From Nitrosovibrio sp. Nv4 (GTDB lineage: Bacteria; Pseudomonadota; Gammaproteobacteria; Burkholderiales; Nitrosomonadaceae), in NCBI RefSeq assembly GCF_900215485.1, contig NZ_OCMZ01000002.1:496001-560000 (forward strand): 64,000 bases of DNA, read 5' to 3'. A program made the translations under genes and the position numbers. The notes under the pieces are model-generated. The model was not told the DNA's origin. It worked only from the letters and a program-made list of their open reading frames with translations, and did no database searches. Below are positions 26,099 through 34,313 of this stretch, one piece after another (positions within the stretch are counted from its first letter, which is position 1; each line of letters starts with the position of its first letter).

Positions 26099-26929
26099 TC
26101 AGCTGCTGATCCCTGTTACAACCGCTATGGCCTTGACCCCCATTCCAGTCGCCACGGCCGCCGCAAGAATGGCAAAGCCTTTTTGCAATCCTGGACCTGT
26201 GAAGTGGTCGGTGAATCTGCCCGCGACCAGCATGGCCGTCACCGCGCCCGCTGCGAAGGGCAGCGCTATCGTCCAGTTCATGCTCCCGGCCAGTACCGCT
26301 GAAAAAGCACCAGCGGCGGACACCAGGGCCACGACCGCGAGGGACGTGGGCACGATGGCCCGCATGTGAAGAAGGGTGGCCTTCTGGAGTGCGGGCACAA
26401 TGATGAAGCCACCTCCCACTCCAAGCAGGCCGGAGAGAAAGCCGGCAGCAATCCCGGATAAGGCAAGCGATCTCGCGCAGTGAGCATCCCAGACAAGACG
26501 CCCGCTGAAATCGTCGAGTTGGCATGGCGTGGCTGGCAAGGATGCATTTGCTGCCTTCACAGGATGATTTCCAGGCGGTCTGAACATTCTGATGGCGATA
26601 TAACCGAGCACTGCCGCAAATAGGAGTCTCAAGGCTGCGTCGGGTATCTGGCGGGCGATGTATATTCCCAGCGGAGAGGCCAACGTGCCAGTAAAAGCGA
26701 TGAAGCCAGCCGCCCGGTACCTTACCTTTCCCTCCTTCAATGCTAGCAGCGCGCCGATGGCAGCCGAAACACTGACGGCGAGCAGCGCAATGGGCGCCGC
26801 CTCCGTCACCAGCAATTGCAAGCCAAAAACGAGCAGCGGAACAGCGATTATGGCGCCCCCCGCCCCTGTCAGCCCGAGTATCACGCCGACCAAGGCGCCA
26901 AAAAATGCGGCGACTATTGAAACTGTCAC
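26099..26929 (-). CDS. TauE/SafE family sulfite/sulfonate exporter
   Basis: The 276-residue protein has about eight membrane spans in two similar halves, each opening with a glycine-rich motif: GVILGLTGAGGAIIAVPLLV and GFLSGLLGVGGGFIIVPALQ. These are the hallmarks of the TauE/SafE (DUF81) family. The start overlaps the SQR stop in an ATGA, so it is the last gene of the sulfur operon. Given SQR and persulfide dioxygenase upstream, sulfite or thiosulfate export is the natural role. Confidence 0.87.
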   Translation of the reverse strand: MTVSIVAAFFGALVGVILGLTGAGGAIIAVPLLVFGLQLLVTEAAPIALLAVSVSAAIGALLALKEGKVRYRAAGFIAFTGTLASPLGIYIARQIPDAALRLLFAAVLGYIAIRMFRPPGNHPVKAANASLPATPCQLDDFSGRLVWDAHCARSLALSGIAAGFLSGLLGVGGGFIIVPALQKATLLHMRAIVPTSLAVVALVSAAGAFSAVLAGSMNWTIALPFAAGAVTAMLVAGRFTDHFTGPGLQKGFAILAAAVATGMGVKAIAVVTGISS

Positions 26930-28218
26930 GGTACTCGGGTGGTGCTGTCAGGGCGCGCAAACCACTCACGGCCCTTCAGGAAACCGTGCCAGTAAAACCA
27001 CGGCAGGAACTTCGCCTTGAGCAGCCAGGCCAGGTAACGCGGAACCGTCGGATCGAGCGGGAAAGTTGGAAGCAGCTTGCCACCAAACCCGAACTCGGCA
27101 AGAATGACCTTGCCCTTTTCCACAATAAGTGGACAGGAGCCGTATCCATCGTAGCGGGTCGGCAATTCCCTTTCTTCCTTTGCAGCGAGTAGATTCTCCG
27201 CTACCACAACTATTTGCTTCCTTACCGCTGCGGCGGTCTTTGCGTTAGGTGAAGAGCACACGTCTCCCAAGGAGAATATATTGGGATAGCGAGAATGTTG
27301 AAGCGTTTCCGGGTTGACTTCGCACCATCCCGCCGAATCCGCGAGCGGACTGCGGCGAATAAAATCGGGCGCCATTTGAGGTGGCGTAACGTGTAGCATG
27401 TCAAAAGGCTTTGCCACACGCTCTACGTTGCCTTTCTCATCCTTGATATCAAAATACGCTGTCCTGTTGACGCCATCAACCCTTACCAGATTCGAGTCAA
27501 ACATGAGGTTTATGTTGTAACGTCTCACATATTCCATCAGTGGCGGCACGAAAGCGGCCACGCCGAAAAGCACGGATCCGGCAGCGTTGAATTCGACTTC
27601 AATATCATCCGGGCTCCCTTTGCCCAGCCAATGGTCGCAGGAAAGATACATCGCTTTTTGCGGCGCACCGGCGCATTTGATGGGGAGGGGAGGCTGAGTG
27701 AAAAGCGCCTTCCCGCGTTTGAGGTCCTGGGTCAACGCCCATGTATAGGAGGCCAGATCGAATCGATAATTTGATGTAACTCCGTTCTTTCCCAAGGTGT
27801 CTTCCAACCCCTCGATCTGCTCCCATGCGAGGCGCAGGCCCGGACACACCACCAGTTGCCTGTAGCCAATAGAACGGCCGTCCGTCAGGTGAACAAGATT
27901 GGAGTCCGGATCAAAACCGCTCGCGGCAGTCCGGATCCAGGTGGACCCTGGGGGAATGACACTGGCCATGGGCTGCACGGTTTTTGAAATGTCATACGCA
28001 CCTCCTCCCACGAGTGTCCAGGCTGGTTGATAATAGTGCCTGTCACTGGGTTCGACGATCGCTGTACGCAGAGAAGGCTGACGTCGAAGCAGGCTGGCGG
28101 TGATGCCTATGCCTGCCGTGCCTCCTCCGATCACGACGACATCAAAGTCTCCGCCCCTGCTGAGTGCTGCGTCCATCGGAGCCGCGGATGTGTCGTTGTT
28201 CCAGGTCCGCTCGTTCAT
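26926..28218 (-). CDS. sqr: Sulfide:quinone oxidoreductase (mitochondrial-like type)
   Basis: The 430-residue flavoprotein oxidises sulfide and passes electrons to quinone. It has the FAD motif VVVIGGGTAGIGITASLLRR and the two redox cysteines in PIKCAGAPQKAMYLS (Cys182) and GDVCSSPNAKTAAAV (Cys321). These blocks match the mitochondrial SQOR branch closely, including the lysine-threonine pattern after the second cysteine. A perfect AAGGAGG site precedes the start. The C-terminal FPLDPTVPRYLAWLLKAKFL is the amphipathic membrane-contact region. It follows the persulfide dioxygenase gene by 72 bases. Confidence 0.92.
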   Translation of the reverse strand: MNERTWNNDTSAAPMDAALSRGGDFDVVVIGGGTAGIGITASLLRRQPSLRTAIVEPSDRHYYQPAWTLVGGGAYDISKTVQPMASVIPPGSTWIRTAASGFDPDSNLVHLTDGRSIGYRQLVVCPGLRLAWEQIEGLEDTLGKNGVTSNYRFDLASYTWALTQDLKRGKALFTQPPLPIKCAGAPQKAMYLSCDHWLGKGSPDDIEVEFNAAGSVLFGVAAFVPPLMEYVRRYNINLMFDSNLVRVDGVNRTAYFDIKDEKGNVERVAKPFDMLHVTPPQMAPDFIRRSPLADSAGWCEVNPETLQHSRYPNIFSLGDVCSSPNAKTAAAVRKQIVVVAENLLAAKEERELPTRYDGYGSCPLIVEKGKVILAEFGFGGKLLPTFPLDPTVPRYLAWLLKAKFLPWFYWHGFLKGREWFARPDSTTRVP

Positions 28219-28290
28219 CGTTTCGTCCTCCTTCTTTCAATTCAATTGCTTTTGCTCCGCCCGGCGCCCGCGCTCATTGTATTCAGCGTC

Positions 28291-29151
28291 TCAGATCACG
28301 TTCAGTGGTATTTTCAGGTACGAAATCCCGTTATCTTCGGGAGGAGGCATTTGCCCGGCGCGCACGTTTACCTGAACGGACGGAAGCAGGAGATTGGGCA
28401 TGTCGAGCGTGGCGTCCCGCGCTTGCCGCATGGCCACGTACTGGTCTTCGTCGATACCATCGTGTACATGGATGTTATGAGCGCGCTGCTCGGCCACTGT
28501 AGTCTCCCACCGGATAGGGCGACCTATCGAAGCATAATCATGGCAAATGAAGAGACGCGTTTCCGCTGGGTAGGCAAGAAGCCTGCGTATCGACCCGAAC
28601 AGACGCCGGGCGTCCCCTCCGGGAAAGTCAGCACGCGCAGTACCGAGATCGGGCATGAACAGCGTATCGCCCACAAAGATTGCATCGTCGATCTGATAGG
28701 ACAGGTCCGCCGGGGTGTGGCCGGGTGTCAAGATCGCGGTTGCTGTCAGCTTCCCTATGCCGAATGTTTCACCGTCGGCGAACAGATGATCGAAGTGATC
28801 GCCATCCGGCGTAAAGTCCGATCCCAGATTGAAAATCTTCTTGAAAGTCTCCTGCACGGCAGGAATTTCTTTCCCGATAGCTGTTTTGCCGCCCAACTTC
28901 TTCTTGAGATAGTCGGCGGAGGTCAGATGATCGGCGTGCGCATGCGTTTCGAGGATCCATTCCGTCTTCAGTCGTTTTTCGCTGATGAAGGCGATTATCC
29001 TGTCTGCTGATGCCATATATATCCTGCCTGATTTCGGGTCGTAATCCAGCACGGGATCGATAATCGCGCAACTGCCTCCAGCCTCGTCGCAAATAACGTA
29101 GCTCAGCGTCCATGTGGCCGGGTCGAAGAATGCCTCAATATTGGGTTTCAT
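28291..29151 (-). CDS. Persulfide dioxygenase (ETHE1/Blh-like MBL-fold)
   Basis: The 286-residue protein is an MBL-fold iron enzyme of the ETHE1/Blh group, which oxidises glutathione persulfide to sulfite and glutathione. The metal motif is His70-x-His72-x-Asp74-His75 (ETHAHADHLTSADYL), with the later GHTPADLSY, VGDTLFMPDLGTARADFPGG and ICHDY ligands. The ETHAHADHL form is closer to Blh (type III) than to ETHE1 itself. The family N-terminus MKPNIEAFFDPATWTLSYVI fixes the start at 29151. It lies between the zinc-ribbon gene and SQR. Confidence 0.9.
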   Translation of the reverse strand: MKPNIEAFFDPATWTLSYVICDEAGGSCAIIDPVLDYDPKSGRIYMASADRIIAFISEKRLKTEWILETHAHADHLTSADYLKKKLGGKTAIGKEIPAVQETFKKIFNLGSDFTPDGDHFDHLFADGETFGIGKLTATAILTPGHTPADLSYQIDDAIFVGDTLFMPDLGTARADFPGGDARRLFGSIRRLLAYPAETRLFICHDYASIGRPIRWETTVAEQRAHNIHVHDGIDEDQYVAMRQARDATLDMPNLLLPSVQVNVRAGQMPPPEDNGISYLKIPLNVI

Positions 29152-29180
29152 CTGCGGTCTACCTTCTAGCCAGGCGCGAG

Positions 29181-29423
29181 TTAAAGGTTCCCACATCCGC
29201 AGCCTGGTCCGTGCAGATGTTTTGCCAGTTCGGCTTTTGGCTGAAGCGAACGCATTGCGTGATCCCGGCCTCGCGCCATTTCCCCATGCATGGCAGGAAC
29301 AGAAAGAATCAATTTTTCTGTCGAGCTTCCGCATGCCAAACAATCCGGGTTAGGCGCATGAATCGAATGGCGTACTTCAAATTGAAGTTTGCACTCTGTA
29401 CACATGTAGTCATAAGTTGGCAT
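29181..29423 (-). CDS. FmdB-family zinc ribbon protein
   Basis: The 80-residue protein starts with the FmdB signature MPTYDYMCTECKLQFEVRHS, with zinc-type cysteine pairs at residues 8/11 and 28/31, and ends in a second cysteine cluster (GPGCGCGNL). FmdB proteins are thought to regulate or assist amidase-type operons, but most have no assigned role. Here the gene sits in the sulfur operon, 29 bases from the dioxygenase gene. It may be a sulfur or metal carrier; that is speculation. Confidence 0.8.
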   Translation of the reverse strand: MPTYDYMCTECKLQFEVRHSIHAPNPDCLACGSSTEKLILSVPAMHGEMARGRDHAMRSLQPKAELAKHLHGPGCGCGNL

Positions 29424-29457
29424 TTAGAATCCCTATATCCATTAAAACCACGTTAAG

Positions 29458-29489
29458 ACGTGACCACTTGGCATGACAAGTGGTCACGT
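29458..29489. other. Intercistronic hairpin between the CA-like gene and fmdB-like gene
   Basis: A perfect 13-bp inverted repeat (ACGTGACCACTTG / CAAGTGGTCACGT) with a six-base loop lies between the first and second genes of the sulfur operon. On the operon strand no T run follows, so it is more likely an RNA processing or stability element, or a partial attenuator, than a terminator. Confidence 0.65.
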
Positions 29490-29510
29490 TTCCAGTTTTT
29501 TCTCTTGAAC

Positions 29511-30164
29511 TTAGCTCCAGCGAAGTGGTTGCTTCCCTTGGATCCCGAATTGAGCTGAGGTCACATCGGTCCGGGCTCGTTTTTCAGCGTCCCGGGTCGG
29601 CGCTCTCAACCGACGTGTCTCGACTTCCCAAACCCAACCGCTGATGACCACATCCTTGGGGATGAGAGGATGATTTTTAAATGCTTCTATTGTCCTCATG
29701 CAGGTTTCATCCACGTCATCCATCATTCCGATCCACTTTGCAAAAGCACCCTTCTCCAGCTTCAATTCGGGCAATGTGGGATCCATTGGAATCTTGTCGG
29801 TATCGATCCCTTTATCCCGTAACATTTTCTCCAGCTCAGTTGCATTTGCAGACAGCATGCCGCATTGCGTATGCTGCACAATGACAATTTCCCTGGTGCC
29901 AAAAAAATGGCAAGTCAGCATTGCCGAGCGAATTGCATCGTCTGTGACAATTCCCCCGGCATTACGGAAGCAATGTGCATCTCCACCGCCTGCAGGGGTA
30001 TCTACATGGATACCGAGCGCTTCATCTACCGGCAGACGTTCGTCCATGCAGGCAAGCACCCACAATTTCCGATTATTATGTCCATCCGGTCCATGACGGC
30101 GACGTTGGGCCCAAAAATCATATGCTGCGGCGCGTGTGTCCAGTTCCTCTTTAAGAGTTTTCAA
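29511..30164 (-). CDS. Beta-carbonic anhydrase-like protein, possible COS/CS2 hydrolase
   Basis: The 217-residue protein has beta-CA zinc ligands Cys39, His98 and Cys101 and the Asp41-Arg43 dyad (CMDER, HTQCG). It also has an insertion of roughly 40 residues after HTQCG (LRDKGIDTDKIPMDPTLPEL and on). Standard members hydrate CO2. The COS hydrolase of Thiobacillus thioparus and the CS2 hydrolase of Acidianus belong to the same family. As the first gene of an operon with SQR, persulfide dioxygenase and a sulfite exporter, a COS or CS2 substrate giving sulfide is attractive. The sequence alone does not decide between CO2 and COS. Confidence 0.8.
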   Translation of the reverse strand: MKTLKEELDTRAAAYDFWAQRRRHGPDGHNNRKLWVLACMDERLPVDEALGIHVDTPAGGGDAHCFRNAGGIVTDDAIRSAMLTCHFFGTREIVIVQHTQCGMLSANATELEKMLRDKGIDTDKIPMDPTLPELKLEKGAFAKWIGMMDDVDETCMRTIEAFKNHPLIPKDVVISGWVWEVETRRLRAPTRDAEKRARTDVTSAQFGIQGKQPLRWS

Positions 30165-30285
30165 CTTTGAATCTCCTCGTTAACAGGCTGCAATTTAAAA
30201 TCCCTAAAGTGATCTACTTTTTAAAGTACTAGAGGGGTTTCGCAACAGGTATTTAACCCGCAAATCTCCGTGCAATAAAATTAAA

Positions 30286-30301
30286 TGCAAATACCATGCC
30301 A
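30286..30301 (-). promoter_or_regulatory. Sigma-54 (-24/-12) promoter of the sulfur operon
   Basis: Read on the minus strand the site is TGGCATG-GTAT-TTGCA, matching the TGGCAcG-N4-TTGCa consensus with the GG and GC dinucleotides at exact spacing. It lies about 120 bases upstream of the carbonic-anhydrase-like gene. The divergent neighbour encodes a sigma-54 activator with an intact GAFTGA loop. Confidence 0.85.
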
Positions 30302-30374
30302 GAAGGGGAAATAAATATTTCCTCGCAATTTCAATAAATTAGTTTTTTATTTCTTGCCATATTAGTGAAACCGT

Positions 30375-30401
30375 GCTTCAATCAGTGAAGCTCAACTTCA
30401 C
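30375..30401. promoter_or_regulatory. Overlapping inverted repeats, candidate activator binding sites
   Basis: Two perfect dyads share one half-site: GCTTCA-ATCAG-TGAAGC (30375-30391) and GTGAAG-CTCAA-CTTCAC (30385-30401). They lie about 75-115 bases upstream of the sigma-54 promoter, the usual place for an enhancer-binding protein site, and directly before the activator gene. This position also argues that the activator starts at 30418 and not at the GTG at 30373. Confidence 0.6.
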
Positions 30402-30417
30402 ATTCACTCCACATTCC

Positions 30418-31977
30418 ATGAACAACAATCCTCTTTCTGAGTTAACACCGGATTTTTTTCTGCAAACCTTTATTCTTGAGCTAATGCATGCCAGCGAACA
30501 ACAGGGACAAAAACATTGCGAACAGTTGATTGAGCATATAGCCAAAACTGCAGGATGCTTTTTTGAAGAAACTTATCGAGAAAATACTCATAAAAATGAA
30601 CAGCTCGATAATGAAAGCTATACCGAACTCATACTCGGCATAAAAAACAATATCGGTGGTAAATTTTCACTGGTTTCCAGTAATCAGGACTGTATTACAG
30701 TTACCAATTCCCGCTGTCCTTTTGGCGAACAAGTCACCAACTTTCCCGAATTATGCAGGATGACTTCCAGCGTATTTGGGGGTATCGCCGCCAGAAACTT
30801 TGGCTATGCCAAAGTTGACATCAAAAAAAGCATAGCTCGCAAGGATGGCAAATGTGATGTATGTATTTACACCAATCCACAGGCAGCAAAAGGGCAGCGT
30901 GGAATGGAATATACCGATACAACGCCAGTCAAGGAAATTAACGATACCAGGGAATTGCAGTGTCGAATTGAAACAAGCATGCAAAGGCTGTGGCAGAAAC
31001 AGAATAAAAAAATATCAGAAAAACATCAGCCCCCTGCCATCATCGCAAAATCGCCAATGATGCAGAAAATACTGCAATCAATCGAGGTTATTGCACCCAC
31101 TTTGGCAACGGTTCTGATTCAGGGTCAAACAGGTGCAGGTAAAGAGCTGATAGCACGTGCCATACATGCGATGAGTGATCGCTCCCATAAACCATTCATC
31201 GCCATTAATTGCGGCGCGATTCCAGAAAGCCTGATCGAAAGCAGCTTGTTTGGGCATGAAAAAGGCGCTTTTACAGGAGCCATAGAAGTACACCAAGGCT
31301 ATTTCGAGCGAGCCGAAGGCGGTACTTTGTTTCTGGATGAAGTCGATTCATTGTCGCCGGCAGCACAAACCAGATTGCTTCGTGTGATCCAGGAAGGAGA
31401 ATTGGAGAGAGTTGGCGGTAAACAAACTTTAGCGGTTGATGTAAGAATCATCTCAGCAACAAATCAAAACCTGGAAGATCTTGTTAAACAGGACCGGTTC
31501 CGCAATGACCTCTACTATCGCATCAATGTAGTTCGTTTAAGTATTCCTCCCTTGGCCGAACGGCCAGAAGATTTGCCTTACCTTGTCCATTTGATCATTC
31601 AGCGCTTGAATAAACGGTATAACAAACAGGTCGAATCAGTAAGCCGTGAAGTCATGAATAAAATCCGGGGTTATCATTGGCCCGGCAATGTTCGCGAATT
31701 GGAAAACATCCTTGAACGCAACATCTTGTTTGTCAGTGGCAAGGAAATGACTGAATTGGATTTAGAGTTCCCAGCTAAAACCAAAAGTATGGGTGAATGG
31801 AAAGACGAAAAAGAACACGCTCTTACCAAAATAGAAAAATCATTCCTTGAGACAGCTCTGAAACAACATTACGGAAATGTAAAGAGAGTCTCTGAAAACA
31901 TGGGAATCACATCACGTGCGGTTTATTCCAAGCTAAAAAAACACAAAATCAATCTGGCAGATTTTCGGGTCTCTTGA
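30418..31977 (+). CDS. Sigma-54-dependent transcriptional activator with cysteine-rich sensor domain
   Basis: The protein of about 519 residues has three parts. Residues 1-165 form a sensor domain with seven cysteines (34, 47, 92, 100, 113, 146, 149), including SRCPFGEQV and GKCDVCIY, resembling V4R-type small-molecule domains. Residues about 210-440 form the AAA+ domain with Walker A GQTGAGKE, GAFTGA, and Walker B GGTLFLDEVDSL. The end is a Fis-type helix-turn-helix (NVKRVSENMGITSRAVYSKL). It is divergent from the sulfur operon and should activate the sigma-54 promoter there. FisR of Cupriavidus does the same for sqr-pdo by sensing polysulfide through cysteines. The sensor domain here looks different, so the signal is inferred. 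Confidence 0.88.
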   Translation: MNNNPLSELTPDFFLQTFILELMHASEQQGQKHCEQLIEHIAKTAGCFFEETYRENTHKNEQLDNESYTELILGIKNNIGGKFSLVSSNQDCITVTNSRCPFGEQVTNFPELCRMTSSVFGGIAARNFGYAKVDIKKSIARKDGKCDVCIYTNPQAAKGQRGMEYTDTTPVKEINDTRELQCRIETSMQRLWQKQNKKISEKHQPPAIIAKSPMMQKILQSIEVIAPTLATVLIQGQTGAGKELIARAIHAMSDRSHKPFIAINCGAIPESLIESSLFGHEKGAFTGAIEVHQGYFERAEGGTLFLDEVDSLSPAAQTRLLRVIQEGELERVGGKQTLAVDVRIISATNQNLEDLVKQDRFRNDLYYRINVVRLSIPPLAERPEDLPYLVHLIIQRLNKRYNKQVESVSREVMNKIRGYHWPGNVRELENILERNILFVSGKEMTELDLEFPAKTKSMGEWKDEKEHALTKIEKSFLETALKQHYGNVKRVSENMGITSRAVYSKLKKHKINLADFRVS

Positions 31978-32611
31978 TCGAAAACCTGAATATACAAACA
32001 GTTAGTTAGCACTAGGCACTGCAAGCCGGCTTTCCTGTTCGTAAGCCCGCCTTTTAGCTTCAAACACCCCTGTTTTTCGCGCTTGAACAGAACTCCTGGC
32101 GTTCCTAACAAAAGAGATTTTCGCACTTGAGAAAATCTCTTTTGTTTCAACTGAGAAAATGCGGAATCCTGTTCCCGAACTGGAATTACAGGTCCTTTCC
32201 AGAGCCTGTAACGGCAGCAAATTACGCCTTCTGCGGGGTAGCCGCATTGAAGTTTCCAGTTAGGTCCCCGCAAGCCAGATAACTGTAAGAGCCTGAGTTC
32301 GAAACTGCCCGACCAGCTTTAGCTCAAACTTGGGCCAGGAATAACTGCAACCTATTCATCCCCACAAACCGAAATTAACCGCAAATGAACCTGCATTTAT
32401 TACCGCTGAGCTGCACCTGATCTTCGCGAATCAGGAATAAATGCAACTGCTCATTCATCGGGGTATTTGCCTGATTCCTTGACTTATCGAGATACCGATA
32501 GTTGGGTAGCGCACGGAATAACTCACAAATAAAGAGTATCTTTTGTGCACGATACGCAGGTACATCTCTTTCTGCACCCGGGAGCGAAACGCAAACCAAG
32601 GAGTACCTACT
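31978..32611. other. Intergenic region, 634 bp
   Basis: The region holds the strong terminator at 32107-32146 and, just before the next gene, a good AAGGAG ribosome site. The rest has no gene that I can support. A 12-base string TAACGGCAGCAA followed by ATTACGCC (32209-32228) recurs in similar form at 61246-61273 and may be the trace of a decayed repeat. Confidence 0.5.
32107..32146 (+). terminator. Long hairpin terminator after the sigma-54 activator gene
   Basis: A perfect 16-bp stem (AACAAAAGAGATTTTC / GAAAATCTCTTTTGTT) with an eight-base loop ends in a T-rich tract. It lies 130 bases after the activator stop. It is nearly symmetric and could stop transcription from either side. Confidence 0.75.
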
Positions 32612-32827
32612 ATGCAACCCTCCATCCCCAATCCCGATCCCCGGTTCCACACGGAGAACATCAAGAAAATGCTAGGTGAACTGATTGAGCATTTGCGCGA
32701 AGATACCTGCCAGATCAGCGAACCGAAGGCGCAAGTGCTATTCGAAACAACTGCCGAAGTCCTGAAAGGCCTTCAAACAGCCTTCTCCCATTACGAGGAA
32801 GGCAAGGAACCGGGAATGCGGCAATAG
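32612..32827 (+). CDS. Small conserved cytoplasmic protein, unknown function
   Basis: The 71-residue acidic protein starts MQPSIPNPDPRFHTENIKKM and continues as a helical segment (LGELIEHLREDTCQI, then LFETTAEVLKGLQTAFSHYE). AAGGAG lies eight bases before the ATG. It has one cysteine and no signal peptide. I have the impression that it is a recurrent small protein of ammonia oxidisers and other betaproteobacteria but cannot name a family. It is monocistronic and converges on chrA. Confidence 0.7.
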   Translation: MQPSIPNPDPRFHTENIKKMLGELIEHLREDTCQISEPKAQVLFETTAEVLKGLQTAFSHYEEGKEPGMRQ

Positions 32828-32878
32828 CGGTTGTTTTCCGGTTTGGCCAGAGCTTCATATTTCCTGAAGGTTCTGTCA

Positions 32879-34093
32879 CTAGAATAGAGACAGGCCCGCA
32901 CCGGTCATCGCGCTTAACAAAACAACCTTCCATGGTGAAACTTTGCAGACAGTCAGCAGGATGAATGCCACGAGCGCCACCGCAAAGTCCGGAGGAATAA
33001 GTACGGCGCTGATCCACACCGGGTCATAGAGTGCAGCCGCCAGGATGCCAACGACTGCCGAATTGGCGCCTGCCATCGCTGCCTGAACTCCGCTTCTTTT
33101 ACGGAGGTCATCCCAAAATGGCAGGACACCTGCCAGCAGCAACATTCCGGGCAAAAATATCGCGATCAGGCAGATGGCTGCCCCCAGGATTCCGTTAGGC
33201 TCGGGTGAGACAACAGCACCGAGATAGGCAGCAAAGGTAAACAGAGGCCCCGGCACGGCCTGTGCCGCACCATACCCTGCCAGGAAACTATCCGCATCGA
33301 TCCAGCCAGTCTCGACCACGCTTGCTTCCAATAGTGGCAGAACCACGTGACCGCCGCCAAATACCAGAGCACCCGCCCGATAGAATGCCTCGAACAATGC
33401 AATGGCTTGCGAGGAAGATGTCAGGGCAATAAGCGGCAAGGCGATGAGCAGAACGAAAAAGATCAACGATACAAGCAATGCCTTCGATTTGGAAAGCCGT
33501 ATATTTAGGTGACCGGCATCTGTTATCGGCAAGTTTTTACAAAGCCACAGTCCAGCAATGGCGCCGGAGATGATTGCACTCATTTGCCCGACCGCTCCGG
33601 GTAAAAAGACCACTACCAGTACTGCGCCGGCAGCAATGCTGGCGCGCGCTCGATCCGGGCAAAGATTGCGCGCCATGCCCCAGACAGCCTGTGCAACGAC
33701 GGCCACGGCAACAAGCTTCAGGCCATGAATCAAGCCGTGGCCGAGCAACCCTTCAAAGGCAGAGGCGCTGCAGGCAAAGACCAGCAACAGCAACGCGGAA
33801 GGCAGTGTAAAGGCAGTCCAGGCGATCAGGGCGCCCACAAACCCGCCCCTTGACAGCCCTAGCGCAAAGCCTACCTGGCTACTGGCAGGCCCCGGCAGAA
33901 ACTGGCATAACGCAATGAGATCGGCATAGCCCGATTCACTTATCCAACGGCGCCGAGTGACCAGCTCATCCCGAAAATATCCCAGGTGGGCTATCGGTCC
34001 TCCGAAAGAGGTGAGCCCCAGTTTTAGAAAGGCGTGCAGGATCTCGCCCCAATGCTGGTGCTCAGGGGCGCCCGTGTCAGAAGTTTCTTGCAT
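32879..34093 (-). CDS. chrA: Chromate transporter ChrA
   Basis: The 404-residue membrane protein is a full-length two-domain CHR transporter that exports chromate, often seen as a sulfate analogue. Both halves start with the family block: LGLTSFGGPIAHLGYFRDEL with LCQFLPGPASSQVGFALGLS in the first, and AGALVFGGGHVVLPLLEASV with GYGAAQAVPGPLFTFAAYLG in the second. About ten to twelve membrane spans are expected. The start is clear. Nearby sulfur genes are not co-transcribed with it. Confidence 0.93.
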   Translation of the reverse strand: MQETSDTGAPEHQHWGEILHAFLKLGLTSFGGPIAHLGYFRDELVTRRRWISESGYADLIALCQFLPGPASSQVGFALGLSRGGFVGALIAWTAFTLPSALLLLVFACSASAFEGLLGHGLIHGLKLVAVAVVAQAVWGMARNLCPDRARASIAAGAVLVVVFLPGAVGQMSAIISGAIAGLWLCKNLPITDAGHLNIRLSKSKALLVSLIFFVLLIALPLIALTSSSQAIALFEAFYRAGALVFGGGHVVLPLLEASVVETGWIDADSFLAGYGAAQAVPGPLFTFAAYLGAVVSPEPNGILGAAICLIAIFLPGMLLLAGVLPFWDDLRKRSGVQAAMAGANSAVVGILAAALYDPVWISAVLIPPDFAVALVAFILLTVCKVSPWKVVLLSAMTGAGLSLF

Positions 34094-34313
34094 ACTGGAA
34101 CCTTTTTATTTCCATATAAGGAGGCCCGGCATAAGCTACCTTACAATCCGGATCATGGAATCCTGGCAGCATAGGAGGAAACATCGCATATCTGCAATGC
34201 GGCGCAAACAATAACAGGACGAAAACGTCCAGGATCAGGAAAATGGTCATACGCCTTTGGCTGGCATAGATTACTCAAATGAGCTATGATGGATGCTCAA
34301 ATGGAGTGATGAT

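Noticed and set aside
28027-29010. 327-codon plus-strand frame antisense to SQR and persulfide dioxygenase genes
   Set aside because: Both overlapped genes have clear families and motifs; the antisense frame has none.
29461-29488. CAAGTGGTCA string shared with the lysR inverted repeats (2807-2816 and complement near 3943-3952)
   Set aside because: A ten-base match in otherwise unrelated contexts; at 29461 it is part of a hairpin. Chance is the simpler explanation.
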